A stretch of DNA of 64,000 nucleotides from Bacilli bacterium (GCA_017937305.1 JAGBDV010000007.1:20030-84029), one strand, 5' to 3'; numbered from the stretch's first letter, positions 43,825 to 52,350 are shown. The notes: a model not told the origin generated them from the sequence alone. Numbers and translations are program-made.

Positions 43825-45066
43825 ATGAAAAAATTACTTGCAACTGATTTAGATGGTACATTGCTTAAAGATGATAAAACAGTGTCAATAAATACAATTA
43901 ATACAATTCATGAAATGATTAATGAAGGACACCACTTTGTTGTTGCTACAGGCAGACCGTTTTTTAGAATTACTAAGATTTTAAAACAACTAGATATCAT
44001 TAGTGATAAAATCTATTGTATTTGTAATAATGGTGGCTTGATAATTTCAACAGATGGTACGAAAACTTTATATGAAGAAAAAATGCCACATGAACATGTG
44101 GTAGAGTTAATTGATCTTGCGATAGAACATAATTTAAATTTATTATTATATAAAAAAGATCATATTGTAACTGATCATTTAGATGAAAATGTTACTGTAT
44201 TTGGTAATGAACCATTACTTAAAATAATTGATGGTGGAAAAGAAGCTTTAAAAGAGTATCAAGATGTATATAAGATTGTATTTAATGGTACATATGAAAA
44301 ATTATGTGATGCTAAAAGTAAATTTCCAAGTGAAATACTTGAAAAATTTAATTTTGTTTTTAGTGGTTATGATTTTTTAGATGTTAATAATAAAACTGTT
44401 GATAAAGGTTTTGCAGTAAACCATCTTGCTGAAATATTAAATATAGATTTAAATAATGTTTACGCTGTTGGTGATGAAGAAAATGATTTAGGAATGGTCA
44501 AAGCTGTTAAAAATGGTTGCTGTGTAGCTAATGCCAAACCATCATTAAAAGAAGTTTCTAAGTTTATTACTTTATCTAATGAAGAAGATGGAGTAGCTAA
44601 TTTAATTAATAAGCTCATTTTAAAACCTAAAATATTAGTTAGTGCTTGTTTATTAGGTGATAATTGTAAATATAGTGGTGGTAATAACCTAAATAGTGGT
44701 TTAGTTGATTTCTTAAAAGATTATAATATCATTAAGATTTGTCCTGAAACATTCGGAGGGTTACCAATTCCAAGAGTGCCATCAGAAATTGTAGGAGACA
44801 AAGTTCTTAGTAAAGATGGATTAGATGTTACAAAAGAATATATTCTTGGAGCTAAGGTTTCATTAGAACTTGCAAAAAAACACCATGTAAATTGTGCAAT
44901 ATTAAAACAAAGAAGTCCATCATGTGGAGTGGGAAAAATCTACGATGGCGCATTTAATGGTACTGTAATAGATGGTTATGGTGTTACTGCAACGTTATTA
45001 AAAAATAATAATGTTGATTTGTATACAGAAGAAAATTATCTAGAAATATTAAAGAAAAAGAGTTGA
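43825..45066 (+). CDS. fusion of Cof-type HAD phosphatase and DUF523 (TudS-like)
   Basis: 413 residues. Residues 1-265 form a Cof-like HAD phosphatase: DLDGTLL holds the nucleophile Asp, VATGRP the second motif, and GDEENDLGMV the last motif. Residues about 270-410 are a DUF523 domain: ILVSACLLGDNCKYSGGNN, ICPETFGGLPIPRVPSEI, and ILKQRSPSCGVGKIYDG, whose Cys set matches the iron-sulfur 2-thiouracil desulfurase family. The joint reading frame is open throughout. The HAD part probably dephosphorylates a sugar phosphate or nucleotide; the link to the sulfur-removing part is inference. Confidence 0.88.
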   Translation: MKKLLATDLDGTLLKDDKTVSINTINTIHEMINEGHHFVVATGRPFFRITKILKQLDIISDKIYCICNNGGLIISTDGTKTLYEEKMPHEHVVELIDLAIEHNLNLLLYKKDHIVTDHLDENVTVFGNEPLLKIIDGGKEALKEYQDVYKIVFNGTYEKLCDAKSKFPSEILEKFNFVFSGYDFLDVNNKTVDKGFAVNHLAEILNIDLNNVYAVGDEENDLGMVKAVKNGCCVANAKPSLKEVSKFITLSNEEDGVANLINKLILKPKILVSACLLGDNCKYSGGNNLNSGLVDFLKDYNIIKICPETFGGLPIPRVPSEIVGDKVLSKDGLDVTKEYILGAKVSLELAKKHHVNCAILKQRSPSCGVGKIYDGAFNGTVIDGYGVTATLLKNNNVDLYTEENYLEILKKKS

Positions 45067-45070
45067 TATT

Positions 45071-46201
45071 ATGAAAAAAATATTAAAATCAGTTGTCTTA
45101 AAAGCTATATTAACACTTATAATCAGTGTTTCATTAGTTTTTGGTATTACAGTTGGTGGTATTAGATTACATAGATTAAACTTATCTAATAGGTATAATT
45201 TTGATTATTTAAAAGGCGGAGCAAATAAAGTAATTTTATTTGTTGGTGATGGTATGGGTAAAGACCATATTGAAGTTACTGAAGCTTATTATGAAAAAGA
45301 ATTATTCTTTAAAAGTTTTAAAAAACATGGTTCGGTTTCTACTGCATCATTAGATGTATTAAAATCAACAGATAGTGCTTCTACTGCAACGGCTTTTGCA
45401 ACAGGTAAAAAAGTTCATAATAAAGAAATATCTACATTAAATTATCAAAGCTTACCAACAATTACTGAATACTTAAAAGAAAATGGAATTGGTGTAGGGC
45501 TAGTTTCAACTGATAATTTATATAGTCAAACTATTGCAGCATATTCAAGTCATACAACTAACGAAGAAAATATTGATGATATAATTTCGAAGCAATCTTC
45601 TAGTGGTGTTGATTTATTTCTTGGAAGTGGAAAGGATAAATACGCTAGCCAAAAGTTTATTTTTAATGAACAAGGATATCACTACTATACTAATTACCGA
45701 GAAATTGATGTTAATGCAAAAAAAGTAATTGGTGTATTTGATGAATTAAGTGATGAAAAAACTAATACAACTATTCCATCTTTAGATGTATTAACAAAAA
45801 TTGCTGTTAATTTTATGGAAACTAATTTTCCTAATGGTTACTTTTTAGTTATTGAGTGTGGACACATTGATAAAATGAGTCACAATGCTAATATTTTTAA
45901 AATGATGGAATATTTAGCGAACTTTGATAAAGCAATTAATGAGACATATGAAACTTTAAAAGAAGATGAAAATTGTACAATAATTGTTACATCAAACCAT
46001 GAAACTGGTGGGCTAAATTATAATGGTGAAGCAAAAGATGACATTAACAGTATGGCTTTAATTACATATGATGGTCATACCCTTGTCGATGTTCCTTATT
46101 ATATTCATTTTGGGAAAAATGATATGAATAATTATTTCTTACCGGATATTATAGATAATACTGATATTTATAAAATTTGTAAGGCTTTATTAAGCGATTA
46201 G
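45071..46201 (+). CDS. alkaline phosphatase family protein
   Basis: 376 residues, anchored by an N-terminal membrane segment at about 8-32. Alkaline phosphatase features: ILFVGDGMG (zinc Asp), the nucleophile Ser in DSASTATAFATG, IECGHIDKMSH (zinc Asp and His), SNHETGG, and a final His in GHTLVDVP. The zinc-2 ligand Asp before His is Asn here (usually DHETGG). Activity may thus be reduced or changed. It starts 4 bases after the HAD-DUF523 gene and is followed by a terminator. Confidence 0.88.
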   Translation: MKKILKSVVLKAILTLIISVSLVFGITVGGIRLHRLNLSNRYNFDYLKGGANKVILFVGDGMGKDHIEVTEAYYEKELFFKSFKKHGSVSTASLDVLKSTDSASTATAFATGKKVHNKEISTLNYQSLPTITEYLKENGIGVGLVSTDNLYSQTIAAYSSHTTNEENIDDIISKQSSSGVDLFLGSGKDKYASQKFIFNEQGYHYYTNYREIDVNAKKVIGVFDELSDEKTNTTIPSLDVLTKIAVNFMETNFPNGYFLVIECGHIDKMSHNANIFKMMEYLANFDKAINETYETLKEDENCTIIVTSNHETGGLNYNGEAKDDINSMALITYDGHTLVDVPYYIHFGKNDMNNYFLPDIIDNTDIYKICKALLSD

Positions 46202-46226
46202 GCTTTTTCAAAGCCTTTTTTTTATT
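46200..46226 (+). terminator. intrinsic terminator after the alkaline phosphatase gene
   Basis: AGGCTTT and AAAGCCT, loop TTC, then a run of T. Confidence 0.88.
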
Positions 46227-46256
46227 TTCTTTAATATTATAATAAAGGGTGATATG

Positions 46257-47015
46257 ATGAATTATATATTATGTGGGTTATTAGCAGGGATATTCACATG
46301 GTTTTTAACGATACTAGGTTCATTAATGGTATATAGCGTAAATTATAAAAGTAATTATTTAATTGCAGTATTTTTAGGCTTTGGAGGAGGTGTAATGGTA
46401 GCAGCAAGCTTTTTTAGCTTGATTACACCTGCTATTAATTATTGTGAAGAATTAAATTATCAAACTTGGCTTGTATGCTTGATTGGTTTTATTGTAGGTA
46501 TTGTTATTATTTTATTAATTGATTTGTTACTTGGTAAATATGAAATCAATGAAGAAAATAAAAATAATACTTTAATGGTGCTTGCTGTAATTATCCATAA
46601 TATTCCAGAAGGTTTGGCAATAGGTGTTGCGTTTGGATCTTTAAATATGGCTCTTAATGGAACAAGTTTAGTTTCAGCAATTATGCTTGCAGTAGGAATA
46701 GGACTACAAAACTTTCCAGAAGGTGCTGCTATAAGTATTCCACTTGCAAGTACAGGTAGCACAAAACATAAAGCTTTTTTAATTGGTTCATTAAGTGCTA
46801 TAGTTGAACCCATAGCTTCAGTGATTGGTGTAATTTTAGTAACTTATGTTAAACTTGCTTTACCACTTGTATTAGTAATAGCTGCTTCAATAATGATTTT
46901 TGTTGTAATTGATGAGATAATTACGCTATCGCATAAGTATCATAAAAGATTAACTAGTATAGGTTTTATTATAGGATTTATCATTATGATGATTTTAGAT
47001 TTAGCATTTAGTTAA
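46257..47015 (+). CDS. ZIP-family metal transporter
   Basis: 252 residues from ATG 46257 (an ATG at 46254 adds one Met but is only one base from AGGGTGA). About eight membrane segments. The metal-binding stretches are HNIPEGLAIGVAFG at about 118 and QNFPEGAAISIPL at about 155, as in ZupT-type proteins. It would move zinc, iron or manganese into the cell. The loop between segments 3 and 4 is short and polar. Confidence 0.92.
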   Translation: MNYILCGLLAGIFTWFLTILGSLMVYSVNYKSNYLIAVFLGFGGGVMVAASFFSLITPAINYCEELNYQTWLVCLIGFIVGIVIILLIDLLLGKYEINEENKNNTLMVLAVIIHNIPEGLAIGVAFGSLNMALNGTSLVSAIMLAVGIGLQNFPEGAAISIPLASTGSTKHKAFLIGSLSAIVEPIASVIGVILVTYVKLALPLVLVIAASIMIFVVIDEIITLSHKYHKRLTSIGFIIGFIIMMILDLAFS

Positions 47016-47016
47016 A

Positions 47017-47046
47017 AAAAGCTCCTTAAAGGAGCTTATTTTTGTA
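47017..47046 (+). terminator. intrinsic terminator after the ZIP gene
   Basis: AAGCTCCTT/AAGGAGCTT, then ATTTTTG. Confidence 0.85.
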
Positions 47047-47060
47047 AGTATAAATGGCTA

Positions 47061-47087
47061 GAAGGGCTATAAAATTTATAACCCTTC
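47061..47087 (-). terminator. stem downstream of the coat-like gene
   Basis: GAAGGG...CCCTTC arms. On the - strand the central pair is a U-G wobble, on + it is a C-A mismatch, so the stem best serves the leftward gene that ends at 47098. The T tail is weak. Confidence 0.55.
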
Positions 47088-47097
47088 AACTTTATTA

Positions 47098-47499
47098 TTA
47101 TGCTGCAAGAGCACAATTAATAACACAAGTAATAGGGTCAAAACATTGAACACAACAAATACAATTAATACGTACAGTAATTGTATAAGTAGTACAAGTA
47201 AGTTCATCATTTACAGATGTTAGTAGTCTAAGAATTACAACATCACCTTTTACTTCTTCAACTCTAAAACGATTTGCAAATTCTGTAGTATTACCAATAG
47301 GAGCAGTTAAAGCTTCATTACAAAGGTATACTGCAATTGGTTTAGTATTAAATACTGGTGCAATTACACAAGTATTGCAAGTTCCTACAGCATTAGCAGC
47401 AATAGCATCTTTTTGCATTTTATCAATTCGTTTTAATAATTCTGCAATAGAGCCATTATTTGTAGTTGAAGTTGTGTTAGCAATTTCATAACAAGCCAT
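47098..47499 (-). CDS. CotY/CotZ-like spore coat protein
   Basis: 133 residues with 11 Cys. The pattern NTCVIAPVF, FRVEEVKGDVVILRLL and TYTITVRINCICCVQCFD resembles the ends of CotY, CotZ and ExsY, cysteine-rich proteins of the outer coat or exosporium. It lacks their long N-terminal portion in part and the match is partial, so the call is moderate. GAGGTG sits upstream on the - strand. A sspI gene lies 520 bases further, also on the - strand, which supports a spore role. Confidence 0.6.
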   Translation of the reverse strand: MACYEIANTTSTTNNGSIAELLKRIDKMQKDAIAANAVGTCNTCVIAPVFNTKPIAVYLCNEALTAPIGNTTEFANRFRVEEVKGDVVILRLLTSVNDELTCTTYTITVRINCICCVQCFDPITCVINCALAA

Positions 47500-47626
47500 T
47501 TATTTCACCTCACTTACACTATATAATATGAAAATATAAAAAAATTGTCTAGGTTAAAGTTGTAATTGTTGAAAAAATAGTTAAAATAGTATATAATATT
47601 AATAGATTAAGTAATGGAGGTATCAT

Positions 47627-47986
47627 ATGTTTTTAGAAGTTAAACCTGAAATTTTTCCAATTCTTTTCCCATTATTATGTATTTTTGTTCCAGTAATTAT
47701 TTTATTAATTGTTGTTTTAGTAAAAAAAGCTATTAAGGAAGTAAAAAGAAGTCGTAAACTTAAAGCTACTGCTGGATTTGATTATGAAGCATATTTTGGT
47801 GGAAGTGAAAATATTGAAAATATTGAAATTAAAATGTCTAGAGTAAATGTTACTGTTAAAGATGTTGATCAAGTAAACTTTGACAAACTTAAAGAACTAA
47901 ATATGGGTATTTTAGTTGTAGGCAATGTTGTTAAATGTGCTTCTAGTGAATTTGTTTCAATGGTTGAAAATAATTTAAATAAATAA
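47627..47986 (+). CDS. membrane-anchored PTS EIIB-like domain without the phospho-Cys
   Basis: 119 residues: a membrane segment at about 11-33, a basic linker, and an EIIB-type domain from about 50. The order ENIENIEIKMSRVNVTVKDV fits the PTS glucose-type EIIB start, where a Cys (usually ..CATRLRV) would take the phosphate, but here no Cys is present (KMSRVNV). A later LKELNMGILVVGNVVKCAS matches the rest. It is thus not a phosphate carrier but perhaps a regulator or a structural relic. GGAGG precedes the ATG. Confidence 0.65.
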   Translation: MFLEVKPEIFPILFPLLCIFVPVIILLIVVLVKKAIKEVKRSRKLKATAGFDYEAYFGGSENIENIEIKMSRVNVTVKDVDQVNFDKLKELNMGILVVGNVVKCASSEFVSMVENNLNK

Positions 47987-47988
47987 AA

Positions 47989-48026
47989 AAAATAACCCCC
48001 TGTTAAACAGGGGGTTATTTAGTTTT
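47989..48026. terminator. bidirectional terminator between the EIIB-like gene and sspI
   Basis: A 14-bp perfect stem (47991-48004 with 48006-48019) rich in CCCCC/GGGGG. T-rich flanks on both sides allow it to end both converging genes; it overlaps the sspI stop. Confidence 0.88.
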
Positions 48027-48228
48027 TAAGAGCAGTTGATAATTTATTAATTAAATGATTTTTTTCTTCACTTGATGAATTATTCCACACAAGCTCTAAA
48101 AATACACCAAGTCCTGGAAGTGTTTTTTCTTCACTTAATTTTATTGCATCAGTAATTGTTTTGTGAAGTTCTTCATTTGAAGAATTTCTAAAGTTATCAA
48201 TAATTGAATTTCTAATATTAATTTCCAT
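48019..48228 (-). CDS. sspI: small acid-soluble spore protein SspI
   Basis: 69 residues, close to the Bacillus SspI length of about 71. The pattern IRNSIIDNFRNSSNEELHKT, then DAIKLSEEKTLPGLGVFLEL with the conserved EEK-LPGLGV core, is diagnostic. Such proteins are made in the forespore. AAAGGAG is upstream on the - strand, and a possible sigma-G promoter lies at 48249-48278. This is the clearest sign that the organism sporulates. Confidence 0.95.
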   Translation of the reverse strand: MEINIRNSIIDNFRNSSNEELHKTITDAIKLSEEKTLPGLGVFLELVWNNSSSEEKNHLINKLSTALKN

Positions 48229-48248
48229 ATTTTAATCTCCTTTTTTAT

Positions 48249-48278
48249 TAGTATTAACTTAATTTATAATATTATGCT
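48249..48278 (-). promoter_or_regulatory. possible sigma-G promoter of sspI
   Basis: On the - strand AGCATA (48278-48273) and AATACTA (48255-48249) with 17 bases between resemble forespore sigma-G boxes (TGAATA and CATACTA). The match is partial. Confidence 0.45.
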
Positions 48279-48341
48279 AATTTTTATTTAAATTTATTAA
48301 AATATGGTATACTACTTAATAGATATAAATAGAGGTGAATT

Positions 48342-49721
48342 ATGGTTAACTTTAAACAAATTGTAGAAAACAATAAAGAATTAATTATTAAAAAGACTCA
48401 AGAACTTATTCAAATTCCTAGTGTATTAGATGAATCATCAAGTAGTGAAGATGCTCCATTTGGAATTAAAATTAAAGAAGCACTTGATTATATGATGAAT
48501 CTAGCAAAAGAAGATGGCTTTGAAACAGCTTTAGATGGTGGATATGCAGGACATGTAAACTATGGTAATAAAAATGGTAAAATAATTGGTGTATTATGCC
48601 ACTTAGATGTTGTACCAGAAGGAACTGATTGGCTATACCCTCCATATGCTGCTTCAATTGTTGATGGTAAAATGTATGGTCGTGGAACTACTGATGATAA
48701 AGGGCCAACAATGGCTGCTTATTTTGCGTTAAAGTTTATTAAAGATGCTGGAATAAAAATAAAAAATCAAATTAGAATTATCTTTGGAACTGATGAAGAA
48801 ACTGGTTGGAGAGGTATTGCTCATTATTTACAAAACTTCCCAATGCCTGATATGGGATTTGCACCTGATGCATCTTTTCCACTAATTTATGGTGAAAAAG
48901 GAAGAATGAGTTATGATTTAACTTTAAATTCTTGGGATGATGAAGATATTTTAGTTTCAATTACTGGTGGAGAACGCTATAATGTTGTTTTAGAAGAAGT
49001 TAAGGCAATAGTTAAGAAAGATTTAACGAAAGAATTTGAAACTTATGCTAAAGATAATAATTTAGAATATAATGTAGAAGTTATTGATAATTTATATCAT
49101 TTAACACTAAAAGGTAAAGCTGCTCACGCAATGGAACCTCATAAAGGGGTTAATGCAGGAACTCATATGTGTAATTTCTTAAAAGATTATTCTAATAATC
49201 AAATGGTAAAATATGTAGCTGATAAACATCATTTAAGTCATGTCTGTGAAAAACTAGGACTTGATTATGAAGATTATGAAATGGGTCCAATTACATGTAA
49301 TATTGGTATTATGAATATTAATAAAGAAGCTACACGTGTAACTTTAGATCTTAGATATCCTGTAAGATATGATACAGATAATTTTAATAAAAAATTAGAA
49401 GAAATTACTTCAAAATTTAATATTTCTATTACTGATAAAACTAATAAAACACCACACTATGTTTCTCCTGAAGATGATTTAGTTAAACTTTTATATCAAG
49501 CATATGTTAAAAATACTAATGATTCTGTTAATAAACCATTTACTATTGGTGGTGGAACATATGCAAGTATTTTAGAGCGTGCTGTTGCATTTGGTATGAT
49601 GATGCCAGATGAAGAAGAACTATGTCATCAAAGAAATGAATATTTAAATTTAGATACATTATTTAAGGGCATCTTAATTTATATTGATGCAATGCTTGCG
49701 TTAGGTGAAGTAGATGCGTAG
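48342..49721 (+). CDS. pepV: dipeptidase PepV-like (M20 family)
   Basis: 459 residues. M20 zinc ligands and catalytic residues: CHLDVVPEG (His and Asp), GRGTTDDKGP (bridging Asp), DEETG (catalytic Glu), and the C-terminal His in CHQRNEYL. The lid domain lies at about 190-300 with HAMEPHKGVNAG. It cleaves dipeptides in the cytosol. GAGGTG serves the ATG, and the end overlaps trmB by 8 bases, so the two are co-translated. Confidence 0.94.
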   Translation: MVNFKQIVENNKELIIKKTQELIQIPSVLDESSSSEDAPFGIKIKEALDYMMNLAKEDGFETALDGGYAGHVNYGNKNGKIIGVLCHLDVVPEGTDWLYPPYAASIVDGKMYGRGTTDDKGPTMAAYFALKFIKDAGIKIKNQIRIIFGTDEETGWRGIAHYLQNFPMPDMGFAPDASFPLIYGEKGRMSYDLTLNSWDDEDILVSITGGERYNVVLEEVKAIVKKDLTKEFETYAKDNNLEYNVEVIDNLYHLTLKGKAAHAMEPHKGVNAGTHMCNFLKDYSNNQMVKYVADKHHLSHVCEKLGLDYEDYEMGPITCNIGIMNINKEATRVTLDLRYPVRYDTDNFNKKLEEITSKFNISITDKTNKTPHYVSPEDDLVKLLYQAYVKNTNDSVNKPFTIGGGTYASILERAVAFGMMMPDEEELCHQRNEYLNLDTLFKGILIYIDAMLALGEVDA

Positions 49722-50349
49722 ACGTAATGCAAAAAATGCTCATGAAAGAGTACAAGCTCGTGATGGATTAATGGTATTAGATCCAAATCTTCATAAAGGT
49801 AAATGGAAAGACTTATTTGGAAATGATAATCCAATTTATTTAGAGATTGGTATGGGAAAGGGTAAGTTTATCATTGAACACGCAAGACGTAATCCTAATA
49901 TTAATTATATTGGGATTGAAAAGTTTGAAGGTGTTATTATTCAAGCTTGTGACAAATTAAAAGAAAATGAACCAAAAAATCTTCATTTAGTTGCTGGAGA
50001 TGCGTCAAATTTATTAAATTGGTTTGAAAAAAATGAAATTACAAAGATTTTCTTAAACTTTTCAGATCCATGGCCAAAATCACGTCATGCAAAAAGAAGA
50101 TTAACTTATAAAACATATTTAGATATGTATAAAGTAATATCAAATGGAGAAATTGAATTTAAAACTGATAATCGTGAATTGTTTGAATTTAGTTTAGTAT
50201 CACTTAATGAAAATAATTGGAAGTTCATAGATTTAACATTTGATTTACATAAAAAAGAAGAAGATATTATTACTACAGAATATGAGGATAAATTTTCTGC
50301 AAAAGGAAATCCTATCTATTTTGTAAAAACTAAGTATAAAGGTGAATAA
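49714..50349 (+). CDS. trmB: tRNA (guanine-N7)-methyltransferase TrmB
   Basis: 211 residues. The N-terminus MRRRNAKN is basic, then the SAM-binding LEIGMGKGKFI at about 44 and the IGIEKFE acidic end. SDPWPKSRHAKRRL at about 115 is the TrmB signature, and FKTDNRELFEFS follows. It makes m7G46 in tRNA using S-adenosylmethionine. It overlaps pepV and the DJ-1 gene starts 1 base after its stop. Confidence 0.95.
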   Translation: MRRRNAKNAHERVQARDGLMVLDPNLHKGKWKDLFGNDNPIYLEIGMGKGKFIIEHARRNPNINYIGIEKFEGVIIQACDKLKENEPKNLHLVAGDASNLLNWFEKNEITKIFLNFSDPWPKSRHAKRRLTYKTYLDMYKVISNGEIEFKTDNRELFEFSLVSLNENNWKFIDLTFDLHKKEEDIITTEYEDKFSAKGNPIYFVKTKYKGE

Positions 50350-50350
50350 T

Positions 50351-50899
50351 ATGAAAGGTATGATGCTGTTTGCTGATAGCTTTGAAGATATCGAAGCTTT
50401 AGGTACACTTGATTTAATTAGAAGAGCAAAGATTGAAATTGATACTGTAAGTATTACAGGAAGTAAAATAGTTCTTACACAATCAAAAGTAAATGTAATG
50501 GCTGATAAATTAATTGAAGAAATTAATCTTGATGATTATGATTTCTTAATTATTCCTGGTGGTGCTGCTGTTATGAAGACGCATCTTAATTCTCCAATTA
50601 CTGAGAGTATTGCAATGTACTTTTATAAAAAGCATGCGTTAATCGGATGCATTTGTGCAGCTCCAAGTGTTTTAGGCAAATACGGAATGTTAGAAGATAA
50701 AGAATATACTTGTTTTCCAAGCTTTGAAAAATTAGTAGTTGGTGGTACATATTTAAGTGATGCAAAAGTAGTAGTAAGTGATAATATTATCACATCTAAA
50801 GCAGCAGGTACTACATTTGATTTTGCATATGAGATTATTAAATATTTAAGAAGTGAATCTATTGCAAATCATATTAAAGAAGCTGTATTTTATAATTAA
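50351..50899 (+). CDS. DJ-1/PfpI family protein (ThiJ-like)
   Basis: 182 residues from ATG 50351 after AAAGGTGA. The family residues are ADSFEDIEA (Glu18), IIPGGAAVMK, and CICAAPSVLGKYG with the conserved Cys at about 103. A His-containing partner is not clear. DJ-1 proteins act as deglycase or stress-linked proteins; the exact reaction here is not known. It is co-transcribed with trmB. Confidence 0.9.
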   Translation: MKGMMLFADSFEDIEALGTLDLIRRAKIEIDTVSITGSKIVLTQSKVNVMADKLIEEINLDDYDFLIIPGGAAVMKTHLNSPITESIAMYFYKKHALIGCICAAPSVLGKYGMLEDKEYTCFPSFEKLVVGGTYLSDAKVVVSDNIITSKAAGTTFDFAYEIIKYLRSESIANHIKEAVFYN

Positions 50900-50917
50900 T
50901 CTAAAAGTCCAAATCAC

Positions 50918-50946
50918 TTTACAAAAAATTTAAATTGTGATATAAT
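50918..50946 (+). promoter_or_regulatory. sigma-A promoter of the rpsF-ssb-rpsR operon
   Basis: TTTACA at 50918-50923 and TATAAT at 50941-50946, spaced by 17 bases. Confidence 0.88.
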
Positions 50947-50952
50947 ATGTTA

Positions 50953-51024
50953 GCATAGTAATGAAATGATTACTATTCCTTGCTTTTTAAGAGTTTAAAA
51001 AGCCTAATAGACCAAAAGGAGGTG
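50953..51024 (+). promoter_or_regulatory. rpsF leader with two stems, possible S6:S18 feedback site
   Basis: ATAGTAAT (50955-50962) pairs with ATTACTAT (50969-50976), and GCTTTTTAA pairs with TTAAAAAGC (50982-51003). There is no T run, so it is not a terminator. In other bacteria this position binds the S6:S18 complex to repress translation; that this stem does so is inference, as I cannot confirm the motif. Confidence 0.45.
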
Positions 51025-51030
51025 GAAAGA

Positions 51031-51312
51031 ATGAAAAAGTACGAAGTTATGTATATCATTCGCCCAAATATTGATGAAGAAGGTAAGAAGAGCATTATTG
51101 AAGAAATCAATCAAGTATTCGTAAAAAATGCATCTGTTGTTTCTGAAGTTAAAGAATGGGGCTTAAGAGAACTAGCTTACGAAATCGATGGTGAAACTAA
51201 AGGTTACTACGTTTTATTAAATGTTGAAGCTACACCTGCAGCTGTTGCTGAATTTGACCGTGTTGCAAACATTAAAGAAACAGTTATTCGCCATATCGTT
51301 ATAGCATTATAG
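51031..51312 (+). CDS. rpsF: 30S ribosomal protein S6
   Basis: 93 residues from ATG 51031, after AAAGGAGGTGG. The standard S6 pattern MKKYEVMYIIRPN, EVKEWGLRELAYEID and YYVLLNVEA is present. It is the first gene of rpsF-ssb-rpsR, with short gaps of 10 and 9 bases. An in-frame ATG-like start further upstream lies in the leader stems and is not used. Confidence 0.96.
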   Translation: MKKYEVMYIIRPNIDEEGKKSIIEEINQVFVKNASVVSEVKEWGLRELAYEIDGETKGYYVLLNVEATPAAVAEFDRVANIKETVIRHIVIAL

Positions 51313-51322
51313 GAGGTAATTT

Positions 51323-51868
51323 ATGAACCGAGTTATGCTTGTAGGTAGAATTACAAGAGACCCAGAACTAAGAACATCACCAAATGGTGTATCTTTCACA
51401 GCATTCTCAATTGCGGTTAACCGTCAATTTGCAAATGCACAAGGTGAAAGAGTGGCAGATTTTATTAATTGTGTTGCTTTCAATAAGCAAGCAGAAAACT
51501 TAGCTCGTTTTATTAGAAAAGGCGGGTTAATTGGTGTTGAAGGAAAACTTCAAACAAGAACTTACCAAGCTCAAGATGGTAGTAATCGTACTGCAACAGA
51601 AGTTATTTGTGATGCTGTTACTTTCTTAGAAAGTAGAAACAGTAATAATAATCAAAATAACGGTTACAATGATTATAGTTCTTATGATGGAAGTTACCAA
51701 CAACCACAACAAAATACAAGTCCAAGAAATTCTTATGTTGCTCCAAGACGTCCAGAGCCTGTACAACAAGCTCCTGTACAACCTGCTCCAGTTATGAAAG
51801 AAGAACCTAGCAGTTTTACAGACATTGAACAACAATTTGATATTTCTGATGATGACTTACCATTTTAG
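51323..51868 (+). CDS. ssb: single-stranded DNA-binding protein
   Basis: 181 residues. The OB fold is residues 1-105 (NRVMLVGRITRDPELR, FINCVAFNKQAENLARF, KGGLIGVEGKLQTR). A Gln/Pro/Asn-rich linker follows, and the tip is DDDLPF, the acidic end that recruits repair and replication enzymes. AGGAGG serves the ATG. It stands in the canonical place between rpsF and rpsR. Confidence 0.97.
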   Translation: MNRVMLVGRITRDPELRTSPNGVSFTAFSIAVNRQFANAQGERVADFINCVAFNKQAENLARFIRKGGLIGVEGKLQTRTYQAQDGSNRTATEVICDAVTFLESRNSNNNQNNGYNDYSSYDGSYQQPQQNTSPRNSYVAPRRPEPVQQAPVQPAPVMKEEPSSFTDIEQQFDISDDDLPF

Positions 51869-51877
51869 GAGGAAAAC

Positions 51878-52099
51878 ATGGCAACTTTTAAGAAACGTAA
51901 AAAGGTGTGCTACTTTACTGAAAACAAGATTGAAAAGATTGACTGGAAAGATGCTGATTTATTAAAGAAATTTATCTCAGATCGCGGTAAAATCTTACCT
52001 CGTCGTGTTACAGGTACAAAAGCTATTTACCAAAGAGAATTAGCTATTGCAATCAAGAGAGCACGTCATATGGCGTTATTACCATTCGTTAAAGAATAG
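51878..52099 (+). CDS. rpsR: 30S ribosomal protein S18
   Basis: 73 residues, near the normal length. [20 protein letters not shown] and [15 protein letters not shown] are the typical S18 core and end. AGGAGG serves the ATG. Its last 16 or so codons recur in a diverged form at 53705-53758 after the ATPase gene, which marks this 3' end as a likely recombination or integration site. Confidence 0.96.
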   Translation: MATFKKRKKVCYFTENKIEKIDWKDADLLKKFISDRGKILPRRVTGTKAIYQRELAIAIKRARHMALLPFVKE

Positions 52100-52215
52100 T
52101 AAAACGAAATGAAACCATACAAACAAAATTCGACAAAATTGTACTAAATTTATTCGGCTGTTTGGATGGCAACTATTTTAAATAAATGTAATAATAACAT
52201 ATAAATAAAAAAACG
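52100..52215 (+). other. rpsR-terminator gap of about 115 bases, no gene
   Basis: This A+T-rich segment has no coding frame and no strong stem. In the second copy the stop-to-terminator gap is only about 20 bases, so this stretch may be inserted or element-derived sequence. The stretch ATTCGACAAAATTGTAC at about 52128 resembles ATTCGACTAAATCTAC at about 52357. Confidence 0.5.
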
Positions 52216-52247
52216 AAAGCTTGATTTAAATATCAAGCTTTTTTTAA
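52216..52247 (+). terminator. intrinsic terminator of the rpsF operon, copy 1
   Basis: AAAGCTTGAT pairs with ATCAAGCTTT, loop TTTAAAT-like, then a run of T. A second copy without the T run lies at 53777-53801. Confidence 0.88.
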
Positions 52248-52350
52248 ACTTATTTTTAGTGTGCGTCATCTTTATTTATAATTTGATAAATTAAATAGAA
52301 TGCTTTAAAAGAACTGTCACAAAAACTATTAAGTAATAAATAATATAAAT

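Noticed and set aside
48402..48960. Minus-strand open frames across the pepV gene.
   Set aside because: They are low-complexity reverse readings of a clear M20 peptidase with no ribosome sites.
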